DNA from: Tetraselmis striata | Taxonomy: Eukaryota; Chlorophyta; Chlorodendrophyceae; Chlorodendrales; Chlorodendraceae | Reading direction: 5' to 3' | NCBI GenBank assembly: GCA_006384855.1 | Contig: VCJN01003203.1 | Location: 1-64,000, forward strand | Length of the DNA stretch: 64,000 nt | In this document: positions 12,987-25,805 of the stretch, one piece after another | Position numbering within the stretch: the stretch's first letter is position 1 | Layout: each line of letters starts with the position of its first letter | The notes under the pieces: model-generated | The model's input: only the letters and a program-made list of their open reading frames with translations | Database searches by the model: none | Told to the model about the DNA's origin: nothing | Position numbers and translations under genes: made by a program

Positions 12987-15900
12987 ATGGCGGCGGTCGA
13001 AAGCATAGCCTCTTCTCAAGGTTCCGGCGCGTCGGACACCACATTCACGGAACCGCTGTGCTGTACGTGCCGCATCGGGTACTCGTGTGATTGCGACGCG
13101 CGTGCCAGTGATCGTAAGGAGGCTTAGAAAAGAAAGTGCAAATGGCGGGGCAAGGACTCCGATGAGGTCGCCGATAGCGAGAATGGAAAGGGCTCGTTTC
13201 TGATCAGCAGACGCGCCTGACGGGACGCCATCCGCCTCATGCTCGCCAAGGAGGCAAGCGAGCGGTCGCCGTGCTGCTCGCGGAAGTGCGTGCCCAAGCT
13301 ATACACTCAGTGCGGAGAGGCTCTCGTTGATGCCGTGATGGACCGTGCGTGCGTTGACCGTATACTCTAGCAATCAGAGCCGCTCTTTTGACCGGCTCGC
13401 TCAGGTTCTCAGGGGTGGCTACGACTCGTCATCCGACAAGTTCGATTGAATATTTGACCACGCTGGTTACTTGCGCTCTTTCGATGAATCATCGAGGGCC
13501 CATCTACACGTGCGGCCGTGCATGGGAGGTCTTGCACCAGGTGTCGAAGCGCAAACGTCTCGTGATCTAGCTTTCGGTGGTGAGTAACGATCCCACGTAC
13601 CTCAGGCCGCGCTAGCAAAACGAGAGCAAACAGACCGGACCAAAGGAGCATATGCGCATGTTCCTCGAGACCTTATATTCTTTTCGGACGACCTCGGTCA
13701 TGTCGAGATCATGCCTTTCCACGACGGGAACAGCGAGGCCTTCAAGAAGCACATGCCTCCCTGGATGACCAAGATTTGCGTCTACTACTATTATAAGTCG
13801 TGGGCTGAGGACGACAACGCGTTTCTCCATGGTGAGGCCATTTTGTCCCGCTGATGACAAACCATTTTGTCCGACTGATGACGTGAAGATGTCGTACCAC
13901 TGATGACATACGGATTTCGACCCACTGATGACATAACGTTTTCGTCCGAATGATTACTAAAAAAACTATTTCTTCGTCCCGTTGATCATAGAACTTTTTG
14001 TCCCGCTGATGACAGATAGACCGATTTCGTCCCGCTGACGACATAACGATTTCGTCCCGCCAATGACAGAACTATTTCGACAGACAACTTTTAATCGAAC
14101 AACCGTCCCGCTTCTGCTAGAATTATTTCGTCCGTGTCGATTTGCCCGCTGGGAATCGATCTCTCCACTCATTTAATTGGATATTTATTGCTTTTGGCTT
14201 TATTGGTTTCGGCGTGCTATTCTAACCCGCTATCGATAGCCCTTTCACGATTTCGACAAACAATATCGCTAACAAACCCTCTTAACCTACCCATCGCTTT
14301 ATAGATTTGCCTACCGAGGGCGAAGTGAAGCTCGCGTCATTTTCCACTTTCCGCCGATTTAAGAAGAAAGAGTTCCCGAATGTCACCACACCAAAGGTGA
14401 AACGATACAGCAATTGCCCCATTTGTGCGGCGGGCAAAGCGCTCAGAGACCAAGCTCGCGAGATTTGCACTAACGACATGACGCCAGAGGAACGTCAAGT
14501 GTACCGTCAACATCAGCAGCTTGTGAGGCGTCGAGTCAGAGCCGAGCATAAGGTCCACCTCGAGAGAGTGCGCGAGGAACAAAGGGATCTGAACAATGCC
14601 GTCTCCCAGTCGCGCCTTGGCCATGGAAACTTATAATTCTTCGAAATTGATAGCATGGACTCCACGAAGAACTTGCTGCCTCACTGGATTCGCATCCCAA
14701 AGTCTTTGAAGCTCGATATGCTCCTCAAGTAGATCACCTGACATGTTTGAAGTACGACGGCTACCGCCCGGACGGCATCTACTACTACACTTACACCATC
14801 CCCCATGATTCATCCACGACTTGCACTTATATGAATCACGATCGCGAAGATTAGCTCGTTGTCCTCCGGACTGATTCGCCCTAGTTGTCTAGTGGCCGTG
14901 GACTGATGAAATCTGATCTGATCGCTTCGGCGATGTAGAAAATTCAGCAACTCCGTGGCAAAAAGATTCCTTACATCATATTCCAGATGGACAACACCGT
15001 CAGGGAGAACACGAATAGATACGTGGCGGCCCTTTGCAATTGGCTTATTGTGTCTATTGGCATGTGCGACGTCATTCACTTGGTCTTCCTGCTTGTCGGG
15101 TATACTCAAGAACGGGTTGACCAGATCTTCAGCCGCATCAATCTTGCGCTATCTCGTAGCTCCGCCTACATAGTCGAGGCTATATATTCTTGATTTGGGA
15201 GCGAAGGCATTCTCGCCCACTCCGGAGATTGCAGAGCTCGCAGATTGCAGAGATTGCAGATTCTCTCTCGACTTCTCCGAGTGGTCAAGGCCCCATTTCC
15301 AAGACCATATCTAGGACATCAGCAAGCCGCACAAATTCGAGTTCACGCGTGATGACGCCGCCACGTCCGGCGGCTCGTTGCGCACCGCCTTGTGGTCCGA
15401 CACTCCGCTTTCCGAGCCCGTGCAGATCTTGAAGAGCGCGCCAACTAGGACGCCCGAGATTCGTGCGGGCCGGCCCCTTTTGTACGCTCTCTGCGACAAA
15501 AAGAAGCCCGACGCGCTAAAGGTCCAGAGGTACTTGGATGACTTCAAGAAGGTCAGGTCGTATATCACGGACCTGGCGGTCCAGTGGCACTTCTCCCCAG
15601 CCGAGCGCGAGAGTTGAAATAACCTGCTTGACAACTTGGATGAGAAGGAGACTGGTCCTTCGGCAGCTTTGTCCGGGTTCTGGCCGCAACGGAAAGAGGA
15701 AGTTTATGACTTTTTGCGCGAGCACGGGCAGACCGCGCCCGCTGAGGCACGTAGTCACTCGATGGCTACCAACGCCGACCTCAACAATGCCGTAACCGCT
15801 CGCGTTGAAGTCGATGTTCGAGCTCAGGTGCTTCAAGATGACAGTGCCTTCAAGGGAGTTCACGCCGGCGCCAGTGAGAGTCGTCATGACAACACATCGC

Positions 15901-16626
15901 CCAGTGATGCAAAGGGCACGAACCTCGTTGTCATCAACGTCTCCGATGCGAGTCCAATTGTTTAGCATTTTTGTCCTTTACATGACAAAACAATTTGGTG
16001 CATCTGCCTTGCTTGTTACTTTGTCCTAGCTTGGACCAGAATGGTATGGCGTGTCGCTCGGGACTAAAATAAGCTCGCGGTCTTGGTCATCGTTAGGTGC
16101 ATGAGGAAGACAAGTGTCCCTGAAACTCTTGGTGATTGGGAGTCGAGATTCGTCATCGGCTTGTGAAGTCGCGCGAGACTACCGAAGACACGTTGACCGT
16201 GGGCCGTATACGAGCCCTTCCATGCCGATGCAAAGGGCAAACCCCTCATGCCCCTATGGTTGTACGCGCAGACAAAAGGAGGGAAGAAGCCAGTTGACAC
16301 AAGCTGGGAGAAGTGCCTGACGCCTTCCTTGGAAGCTTGTTGAAGCCGTCCCCCTATCGTACGCGAAGGCCATCCACGACGCGTCGGGAAGTCGAGAGGT
16401 GTTCAACGAGGGACGGCACCATGGTCAGAAAGAAGGGTACGGGTAAAAGCGTCCAAGTCGTGAAGACATATGCGCAAAACTGGGTGCAAATCAGCCAGCC
16501 ACGAAACAACTGCGTCCACGTCATGTCAACCACCCCAGCGCAACGCAAACAAACCCGGCGGAGTCGTCAAGTTTAACGTCAGCCACGAAGAAGGACTTGC
16601 TTGAGTTGGGGATGCTCAACGAATAA
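12987..16626 (+). pseudogene. Copy B transposase pseudogene (DUF7869-type)
   Basis: Aligns by eye with the copy A transposase from ATG (12,987) to the terminal stop (16,624-16,626). Several in-frame stops occur early (for example TAG about 13,126 and TGA about 13,218) and near 14,635 and 15,616. Intron 1 (13,832-14,304) has intact gtgagg and atag ends and holds the 24-bp repeats. The intron 2 donor is lost (gatta in place of ggtga). Conserved pieces: CPICAAGKALRDQAREI, MDNTVRENTNRYVAAL. Copy B keeps about 300 bp (about 15,650-15,960, including a frame with GFWPQRKEEVYDFLREHG) that copy A has lost, so it shows more of the ancestral C-terminal region. Confidence 0.75.
13840..14115 (-). repeat. 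24-bp minisatellite array in transposase intron 1, copy B
   Basis: About 11 diverged units, antisense to the transposase gene, inside the intron bounded by 13,832 and 14,304. Same intron as the array at 29,960-30,728 in copy A. Confidence 0.85.
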
Positions 16627-16671
16627 ACTATCAGCAACGTCTTGTGGCTAGCTAGCCGCTGGATGTAATAA

Positions 16672-16916
16672 TCATAATAAATATTGATTCATTGCCTCAT
16701 CTTGTCCCATTTTGGACAAAATGCTCCAAAACCAACATTGGATATGCGTCGCGCTGGCCTCATGCTGTTGAATGCTGCACTGCACCCAAGGTCTACAAAC
16801 CCAAGCTACATCACCAGTGAGTCTTAAGTACTGATAGTAAACCCGGGAACTAGGGTATAAACAAACCCTACGGTGCAAAATGAATTCCACGGTGCAAAAT
16901 AGGTTAAATTACTGTT
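16672..16916. repeat. Subterminal region and terminal inverted repeat, copy B
   Basis: Inverted match to 27,572-27,810 of copy A. It contains an imperfect ttgtcc/ggacaa palindrome, two direct ggtgcaaaat motifs (16,872-16,900) and the terminal sequence aaataggttaaattactgtt. Confidence 0.8.
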
Positions 16917-19900
16917 TAATGTGCCCTTCTACGCAAGCTCCCAGGCGCGAGGACCCCTTGGATAGGTCTCCACGTCGCGCGGACCCCGTTATCATTTTGG
17001 CTTTTCTTCTTGGATTATGGGTGACATGTGTTACAACATCCGCACATACATGTGGAGCAGTGGCGACAGCATTGTTGTCGAGGGGGCCTGCCCGCGCTTA
17101 GCCTACGGTGCGGGCGGTATAAGCATGCACCTATGGAATCGAAGCCACTTTATGTGTGCTACTTTCACCCAGCGAGGCGCGGCCAACGGCGCTTACCTTA
17201 TGACTTGGAAATTTGTGGGATAATTGGCCCCATATCACGATGACGGCATTATTGGCACACTCTCATGGAAATGCCATGCATTGCATCGGTAGCGTGCATG
17301 GATTGGGCTCAAGCTCGGTCTTCTTACAGCGCAGGCATACGTCCACCCACCACCGGCAGCGCGCGGGCATTTGCGACGGATGGTAGCTACGCCGCCAACA
17401 AGTTGCCCCCTATTCATCGCCCGTTTTTCTTTTGGTTTTAGCCATGTGCCAAACAATGACATTGCCGAAGAACAATTCTAAGGTGCGATAACCGGGAGAA
17501 ACGGCTGCCTCCTTGGCGTAAGAGGCTTGCATACACTTGATTACAAGGCTCCATGTCCCCCTTGCCCCCATGGCTTGGGCACCGAGGCGAGGATACTCGC
17601 GGACTACTATGTGCAAAGACTTATGTGGACTGGTATATTGAAAAACAATACAGCATGCGCCATAAACTGATATCTCAAATGCGAGAACTTTCACCGATGG
17701 TTTTATTGTAGTTCTTATGAACTTATAATATCGACTCCGCCTCCGCCGCTCATCGTTAAAGTCGCTAATATATCGTAGTCGCTACATTCAATATGGCTCC
17801 GCCCAGCCCGTATCGGGTGCAACCCCCCCCCCCCCCGCCCCCCCCCGCCCCCCCCCCCCCGCCCCCCCCCCCCCCTCCCCCCCCCCCCCCCCCCCCCCCG
17901 GCGAGTGCCCCTTGTGGGTGCCCCCGGGATTCGGTTAGATAACGGGGTTTTGATAAATTTCCGTAGTGCAGATTTATTGAACTTGCAGTCGTCGCCTGCG
18001 CCGCCTATATATAATACGGGCTGACCCGCGAGTACCACCGGTAAGGACATTTATCGGGTCGATGGTTCGCTACTCCCCATGCATTGTAACCAAACCCAAC
18101 TGAGATCAGGGGCCATGCATGTCACCCAAAAGGGAACGATGAACAACAGAGAAATGCTGGCAGCGCTTATTGGTTGCCGGTTAGAAATCGAAGGCAACCG
18201 GGGTGCGGGAATTCGACGGGAATTCGAGGTGCGGGCCGACCCGGTCTGTCAACAGATATGATCCAATATAATTCAAGAATATACACGGAAATATAGAAAA
18301 CAACATATGCCCTAACTCCTGACATCATTTTCAGACATAGATGGTGTTGCCCACGGATAATAGTTGTATTGCGATCGAAAGTATACCTGAGTTACACGGC
18401 GCACCCGCACAGTGTTTAAATTTTAAAATCGGCGATATAGCGCGCGAATAGTGTCTCATGTACCCGTACAAGGACCACCCCCGTCCCACCCCCGAATCGG
18501 CCACTAGCAGTGCACACGACGTGAACGAGAGCGAGCCTCTAGACCACCACACATGGGCCCTTATGGGCTAGGGGTGGGGTATGGGCCGAGTCGTTTGGAA
18601 TGTGGTGAGGCACGGGTGAAGAATCGTGCGTTTCATCCCGTGTCTCACCTCCTCCCGATAACCGTCGTATTTTCGCTAATTTTAAATATTATCACAGCTA
18701 CCCGTCGCTCCATCGGCTCCCGGTGCACCTATAAGCAGACAAATCCATCTATATCGGTCTCTATCACTCGCATATGGGTATAGTGGCCTTCGGCATGCGT
18801 AGGTAGATGGGTGGCGCGTCGATCACTCATCTACGGGTGGTGGTTGGCCGGCCCCCCATTCAGCCCGTTTATCTAATCTCGGTTCAAAAAATGGGGGAGA
18901 TGGGGCACCGCGCACCGACCACCTCATGGGCCACTCATGGGCTGTGCCACACCCCTGGAAGCGACGACCATGGGACGGTACATGTGCGGCGGGCTAAGTA
19001 GTTAGCTGCAGGTGGCAGGCGATGCCTATGTGGGAGGTAGGGGTCGAGAGCGCGGAAAATCCGGGTCGGTCGGGCCCATCGGGCCGGCATCGACTGAGAT
19101 TGACCGCAAACTGACGGCCAGCAGACGTCACATCTGCATATGGGCCTCTACTAGTGCTCATACGATCGATAAGCAGAGAGCTACCTCAGCCGCCCCACGG
19201 GAGGGGTTGAGGCCGGGGGTGTATTTCCGAAAACGCGGGTTCCAAGATCGGACGGCTTCTTGAATCGGGGGCAGATGGGGCACCGTCTCTGTAGCCCCCG
19301 ACCTCTAGCTTAAATTTTCTATAGCATCACTATGAGATAGGCTATGAACCTATCCTATTTCCAGGGCAGGTGGTGCCCGTTCGGCTCGGGCATGAGGCCG
19401 TTAACATCGCCCCCCTCCGTGAGCCGAACGGGCGCTGCCCGTCCGCGGTTGCGTCCGACATGTGGCCGTTTTCGCGCACTGCTACGTAGCGCACGAGCGA
19501 AATATACCGGGAAATAAGCGATAAACACGATACACTATTCTAGAGTACTAAACAACGAACCCCGAAATGTACATTTCGCTATATCTCCGATTAGGCACCC
19601 GTTGGGTGCGCCGTGTACCTGTCCTCCAGATGAAATGCGAATTGCAATAATTTCACTGCCAACGCGAGCAAGAGACGTGCAATGTCCTGCAAACTTGCTA
19701 TTGCGGCATCAGTCGCTCTTGTTACTCACAAAATGGAATAAAAAATCATCGCAAATACACAATGGTACCCGACGTTGCATTCGTTACTCTTCGCCCGAAA
19801 TTACATGCCCTTGCAAATACTGCATAATGCCCAATTTTCTAATCATTTTGTCCACTCTTGTGAGACATTGTCGCACGTTTGATAAGATCAATTTGGGAAT

Positions 19901-20479
19901 GGGTATTTACAGTCCAAGCAATCCTCAAATTTTGCGCACACGGAATCTTTGAGGCAGACAAGAATACATACGAGTAGCATCGGGGCTGCAGCCAACGGCC
20001 GGCGGGGGGGGGGGGGGGGGGGGGGTAAACATTCATGAGATTAGTCCCGATCGGTGCATGCCAGTGTGCAACATTGGGGCTGCGGCGGGGAAAGGGGCGA
20101 GAACAACAATAATCCAGGAGATTTGGCGGCCATCATGGTATATAGGGCATACATGATGGGGGGCATGAACAATCTTGTTCCATACTGTACATGGAAATGT
20201 CTTATTTTGCCGACTAATGAATCAGATTCAATACTTAGTTTATGCCACAGTTGGTCAGGTTGGGACGCGTCTCATCAGCATACACGGTAGGGCAGACAGC
20301 TTTCGTGCAAGTGGCTGGCAAAAGGGGGTTCGTGCTAGTGCGCGCGACGGCATAAAGACTTTTCTGGAGGATGCTTTGGAGTCCAGCGATTGCTCGTTGT
20401 CTGAGTTGGTGAACGATGTGTTAGAGTAATATTTTGTGTGCCTTGCGTCGTAAGGTGATTGGCCGGTACATCATACGTT
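16917..20479. other. Spacer without a recognisable gene
   Basis: Only short open frames without family motifs. The main landmark is the 77-bp cytosine tract at 17,823-17,899, broken by a few G and T. A poly-G run lies at 20,004-20,025. Confidence 0.6.
17823..17899. repeat. Poly-C tract, 77 bp
   Basis: Almost pure C on the plus strand, longest homopolymer-like tract of the window. The G-rich strand could form stacked quadruplexes. Confidence 0.95.
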
Positions 20480-21316
20480 TTATAAGATGGATACAACGTT
20501 GTCTGAGAGGATGTGTTCCGGCAGCTCGGATCCCAGTGCCACCGAGATGGTGGCCAATTCAGCTCTTGTGATGGTGCGGCGGATTTCGTATGCGTCCACT
20601 CTCACTACTGCGATGGGTTTATTGCCCGGCGTGTAAACCCCGGCGCCGATTCCCACCAACCTGCCGCGGTGGGCACAGGAGCCGTCGGTGTACATTAAGT
20701 GTTTCGGGTCCTGTCGTCATTCCAGGGGTTGTCTTTTTGGGATTGGTGTATTCAGTGGACTGAGTTCCGGCGCGTTGTGGGTGGTAGTTGCTATTCGCGG
20801 GGCGGTCATGGAAGCAAGGCGGTGACTTGGTGTTGGGACTTGTTGTCGGCACTCGTATGGGTTCCCACCCGCCTGTCCAGAAGCGCGTAGACATCCGCTG
20901 CGATAGTCTTGTATGTCTAGTCATGGCGGAAGAGAAAGTAGAGGTGCGCGACTTTGCCGGTCGAGGGTATGTGTGGCCGTGCCATCGGGCTTGTGAAGCA
21001 CTTGTCGGTGTTCGTCCATGACGATGAAATAGAACTCCCGCGTGGGCAGGGAGTCCCAATCTGGTTTGGTGGTGGCGAGTTTAACTTCTACTTGGTGTTT
21101 GTGGGGGTGCCACGCCGCTGGTTGAGCAGAGAGGGGGGGGGGGGTCCGGGGTTTCGAGTCGGGTCCGAATGCGATGACAATCGTTTTAATGTGCGCGGCC
21201 CGAACGCCGTGTCCATAATAGACTCGGCTAGTTGCCATGCCTGTTCGCATTGGACTTTGAACATTATGCGGGGTGGTGTCGTCATGATTATTGTTTTTCG
21301 GGCGCATTTGGCACAC
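20480..21316 (-). pseudogene. Retroelement RNase H remnant
   Basis: The minus frame 20,695-20,480 carries an RNase H-like core: YTDGSCAHRG (first Asp), then RRTITRAELATISVAL (Glu on the helix) and HILSDN (third Asp). This is the usual order in retroelement RNases H. Upstream on the same strand, broken frames contain REFYFIVMDEHRQVLHKPDG and similar scraps up to about 21,316. The domain ends abruptly after the third motif, and no reverse transcriptase is joined to it. The core motifs are clear, but assignment to a specific element type is not possible. Confidence 0.55.
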
Positions 21317-21569
21317 CTGTTGGCATTTGTGACTAGGACGTATATGGGGTGAACCACGTTATGGCACCATTTGACCGGGAAGTTCCAGACTATTCATGCG
21401 GCTGGGAGGCGGCAGTGGGTGCAGTAGTGCCGGCGGCCAGCGTTCTTCACTTCCTTTGGCGGGAGGCGGTTCAGTGAAATTTGAAATTGAAATTACTAAA
21501 TTACTACAACTACGTGCTAGTATACTGCTCTCCACCGCCCAAACTGAGTCGTTCGTAGGGCATGCCATC

Positions 21570-24300
21570 TCTTAACCATAGTAGAGAACACATAAAGTGT
21601 AATTACAGCTTAAGCTTCCGGCCATCCTCTTTCGTTCCAAGCCCCGCCTCCTTATTTCATCACGTGATCATTAGCTGTGCCATTTCTGGATATTAACTAC
21701 GGGCGGTCGCCAATACGAGCGACTATCGCTAATTGGCAATACGGAGATTACGAATGCAGTACTCGCCCCGCCCCCGAAAAGGTTTTTCTGTACACCGGTA
21801 GCCCACCGGCACCGCGCAATCTTTGGTCGTCGTGCTGCGTCTTGGCTCCACCTGCCGCCATCGCTGAAAATATCCTGCGGGTCGCAGCGTGGTGATCGCC
21901 CCACCGCATTGGATATGGCGGTCCGCCGCCCGCCGGCCTCAGCCGCGGTCCGCCGATGCTGCCTCCATCTCGCCCGCCAGAGCTCTTCCGGTAGGATCCC
22001 CAAGGGGATTGGGGAAGGGAACCCCCCCCTCCCCCCCCCCCCCCCCCCCCCCCCCCACACACACATACGCGTGTCGTCGCTCCGTGGTCGGCATGCCGGT
22101 CCTGCATGCCCGCGCGCCACTTGCCTCCGCTGCGCGCCTCGTCGTTGTAGTAGCCGCTCGTCTTGGGCCAGACGGAATAACTGGCCGACACCTGACTCAT
22201 CTAGATGCATGGCTGACTAGCCTCCCGGACTGTATCGTAAGTATACCGTAATGGCCCGTTATTGCGATTTTCCCAGGGAATGGGCGTGTAATCGCCGTAT
22301 CTACCGTGTAATCGCCACTTTTCTGCTAGGCTCGGTAGTCGCAATGACGTGCCCGGCTCGCCGGCGTGCCGTAATATATGCTACCATTAGCATGTTGTGC
22401 CATCCCCATAGTACATTGGACCCACATCACGCCTCGCGCGTGTACCCGTAATCGCTCCGGGTCTCGCTACACTACTGTACTTAAACGCCTCACAAGCTCC
22501 GTGACGACGCAACGGCCAACGGTACCGTAGGTCTCAAGCCGGCTTTGTTGCAGTCGCGCAGACTCGCGACCATGCATCGCAACAGCATGAACGCCATTGA
22601 CTAGCCCCTACCAACACCCGCCGCTGCGAGCCGCCGGCGCCTAGTAGTGGTGTGCCATGGGGCGTCGCAACTCCAAGCGCCGTATTCATGCGGGCAAGGA
22701 TGGCTGGACCGCTGCCGAGGGGATTCAAGAACATGTGACCAAGAGAATCCGCTGCTGCGCGGGTGGCGCCTATTTCACGAAGACTCTTATTCATCTACGA
22801 CAAGCACATATGGGCGTGCGCCAAGCAGCCGCCTCCGTCCACCGCCGCGCCTGTCGCAGCCGGTGGTGATGGCGCCCTTGCCGTAGCTCTTGCACCGTAC
22901 GGCCCTCACCCCTCTGCTCCGTCCGGACCCGCCGGTCATACGGAAATGCGGGGCGAGCCGGCGGGTGCATCGATACCGTCGCCGCCGCCATTGCCCCCGC
23001 CGCCCTCGTCTCCCCGAAACGAATAAGCCAGCCCGGCATCACCCAACGGCGGGGACGGGCGTTCGGTGTCGTCTGATGGTGCCGCAGCATTTGTCATATC
23101 TGCGTGTGCATGAAGAACGGGACAGCCAAGCCCTTCCGGGTCGACTAGGGTTACAGCTAGGGTTCCATACCCGGTTGAGACCACAGGCAGGGCACCTAAT
23201 TGGTTAGGGTTCCATACCCTGGTCATAGCCCTGAGCGAGGCGCAAGGAGACATACATACCCGAGATCACAGACCCGCCCAAGCACACCTCGGCGGGACTT
23301 CTAGGGGAACTCAGATGGTACCTCTAATCGGGACCTCTAATAGGGAGCCCTAAGGTAGACTACCTGCAGAAGACGAAGTACTGTACTGCTGCTGGTACAA
23401 GGCGCAAGACTCACTGTAGCCGCGGCCGAGTAGTAGTATAGGACTTAATGAGTACAATTAGACAAGGGCAGTGCGTAATGCGTCTGGCGCGCGGTGCGCG
23501 CACGGCGCGCATGCGAATAGCACTTTGCGTGACGTGCGGCCGCCTTGCCATGGCCGCGATCTCGTGCTTATAGAGGGCCTCCGCCTTATGGCGGTCCCTC
23601 TTCCCCCTTGTCTTGCCTGTGCGTGCCTGTGTGTACCTGTGTTTGCCTATGACAGGCATAAGCAAGAGCATGTGTACGGGACGGAGACGGTGTAAGAGAC
23701 GGAGATCGGCTTGAGGAACGAGGGCCAAAGGTAACCACGGTAGCATGCGTGCTTGTCGTACGGTCGCACGCGTGCTGCTCGTTGCATCGTGCGCGCGCGC
23801 TGGTGGTGGTGCTGGGTTGTCACCATTCGACGCGGTACCGACGTAAAGTACTGTAGGAACGGTTGATAGCCGCGATCAGCACTGCATAAAGTACTGCACG
23901 GCGTAACGGTGACCTGTGTTGAGAGGCTTTATTGCTACTGGCATTCACCCCCCTGAGTACGGGCAAAACCAGCAACGTTGGTCTGAACTAAAGCCATATA
24001 GGCGTCTGAGAGGTGCCTATAGTGACTTAGGTTCGCGTTCAATGATGGGCCGCCCATTGAGCTGGTGACAGCGCCCCACGCGGGAATGCGAGCATGCGAC
24101 GGCAATGGTGGCACGGCAGCAAGCATGGCAGCTCAAGAGATGAATGCCGAGCTTCATGTGGGCGCTGTCATAAGCAAGACGTTCGGGACGCGGGGGAGCT
24201 TTCTCGGGCAGCCCCCCCCCCCCCCCCCCCCCCCCCCCGGCCCCGTTGCCCTCCTGACGTCCCGTTACACCTTCCATAATTAGGCCCACCGCCGCCCAAT
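21570..24300. other. Spacer with short open frames and poly-C tracts
   Basis: Poly-C runs at 22,022-22,056 and 24,212-24,238. A few frames (22,657-23,026, plus) are Pro/Ala-rich and unrecognised. Isolated gttaggg-like words at 23,146-23,216 are not an array. Confidence 0.5.
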
Positions 24301-24329
24301 AGTAACCACCCGTCGTGGGTATCATCCTA

Positions 24330-24990
24330 CATCCATGTCGTCAAATGGAGATGGGATAACGAGGACGCTGACCCGGCGGGTAGGGAGCTGGTGATGAAGG
24401 TGATTTACGACGACGTCGACTCGGAAGAGGTAATCGAGTCGGAGATACAACCGCTATGCATGACGACTGAGCAGCTGAGCGATTTCACTCACATGTTGCC
24501 TCAAGGCGCCATTGACGCCCGACCGGCGGTGCGCCCCTTGCGCACCCACCGCCGGCGCTCTCGGGGGGTGCTTGCGCGTATTGTTACCCCATAGTTGGCG
24601 TAGGGGTGAGAGTATTGCACTGACAATGTGCAAACGATGATTTGTTGCGCTTCCTGATTACACGCGCGTTCGTTTAGATGCTTGCACGCATGTGCATTTG
24701 ACATGAGCTATGCGAACTTCTCGACGCCGACAACGACGCCGATAGAGACGCAGAAGACATTGTCGCGGGGGTTGTGGAAGGCAACCCCTCTGATGACAAC
24801 CGCAACGACAGCGACGGCGAAGGAGATGCTGGGCAGGCGCGAGGTTTGACTTCAGTGCCGTGCAACCAGGCATCGCAGCCGCCCCCGCCCACTGGGCGGC
24901 CTGCGCAGAGGCGTTGGATAAAAACTGTCAATGAATTGGCACACTGCAGCCTCAGCCGGCCTGGAAGCGCACACATGAAATGTTGGGGCT
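24330..24990 (+). CDS. Unrecognised coding fragments, possibly two exons
   Basis: Two plus-strand pieces have a protein-like composition. The first (about 24,330-24,594) reads VMKVIYDDVDSEEVIESEIQ and onward. The second (about 24,701-24,960) reads ELCELLDADNDADRDAEDIV and then a Gly/Asp-rich and Pro-rich stretch. Both are strongly acidic. I do not recognise a family, and the splice joining of the two is not established. They may be remains of a mobile element gene. Confidence 0.3.
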
Positions 24991-25190
24991 CGACCCCCAT
25001 GATATCAAGTGAACCCCCCCCCCCCCTCCGCGCCCCATGCCGCACCTCTACCCCCCATTTAGTCGCAATCATAACGCAGGTGATAGGTCAGAATGCCAAC
25101 GCCGCATGTTCCGGGTATATACGCAACTTCATCCTACTACTATGTGAACCGCCTACTGCGTACCTTGCTGCGCGTTGCTACCCTGTTGTG

Positions 25191-25279
25191 CGTTGGCGCC
25201 CCGGCCGCGGAGCCTTTGCGAGCATTGCTGCCCCGGCCGCGGCGCGTTGGCGCCCCGCTGCCCCGGCCGCGGCGCGATG
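25191..25279. repeat. Short GC-rich repeats related to the 58.3 kb minisatellite
   Basis: Three irregular copies of a ccccggccgcggcgc-type unit, similar in content to the 30-bp unit at 58,321-58,478. Confidence 0.6.
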
Positions 25280-25317
25280 CCATCCGCCATGTCGGCTTCC
25301 CAATTCTTGGCAGCCTC

Positions 25318-25805
25318 TCAGAGTCTGCGCACATTGGTCGCCGTGTCATGGGGATGGTTCATGTACAAATAGCGGGACATCGGGGCCGTAGCCGCGAGCG
25401 CCATTGCCGTGAACAACTTGAACTTGTCGAGGAAGGCTCCCCGCAGCTTTGGGTTCCCTAGTGGGTCCTTCTCGATGCACACTTTCAGGGCGCGGTACAG
25501 CTGAGCCCGCGCCGCAGCGAGCCATGTCCCGTCGACTTCGCTAAACAAGTCTCCATCAGAAACCCGGGTATCCTCCGGCGCGTCTAAGTTGAAGAACTTC
25601 CAGCCCCGTAGACCCTCTGCCTCAACGGTGAGGATGCCCGGCCATGTCTGTTGTCGAGAGAGGTATACATGCTGGTGTCGCTCATGCTGGTTGCAGCCCA
25701 CCCCGGCCCGAGATGGATGCACCCACTCTCCACCAATTGCCGGTCAAGGTAACGGGTGAACATCGCAGGGACGCCGTCGTACGTTGTGGGCAGCCGCTTG
25801 GTCAT
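25318..25805 (-). pseudogene. Unrecognised minus-strand coding remnant, frame-shifted
   Basis: One frame (25,805-about 25,650) reads KRLPTTYDGVPAMFTRYLDR and onward. The other (about 25,660-25,318) reads GILTVEAEGLRGWKFFNLDA and then LDKFKLFTAMALAATAPMSR. Both look like real protein and join only across a frame change near 25,650. No family recognised. Confidence 0.35.

Larger units (their letters stand above)
11515..16916 (+). mobile_element. Copy B of the two-gene transposon, truncated and decayed
   Basis: This block matches copy A (27,572-40,002) in inverted orientation: first exon of the methyltransferase-like gene (minus), shared divergent promoter region, transposase gene (plus), subterminal region and the right terminal repeat ending ATTACTGTT at 16,916. 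The left part stops inside the 24-bp array of the methyltransferase intron 1, near 11,515, so about two thirds of the second gene is missing. Both genes carry stops. The outer flank after 16,916 begins TAAT. The opposite flank is lost, so no target duplication can be shown. The left boundary is approximate. Confidence 0.8.

Noticed and set aside
17715..18050. Gly-rich minus-strand ORF
   Set aside because: Created by the poly-C tract.
23140..23220. Telomere-like gttaggg words
   Set aside because: Isolated and irregular, no tandem array.
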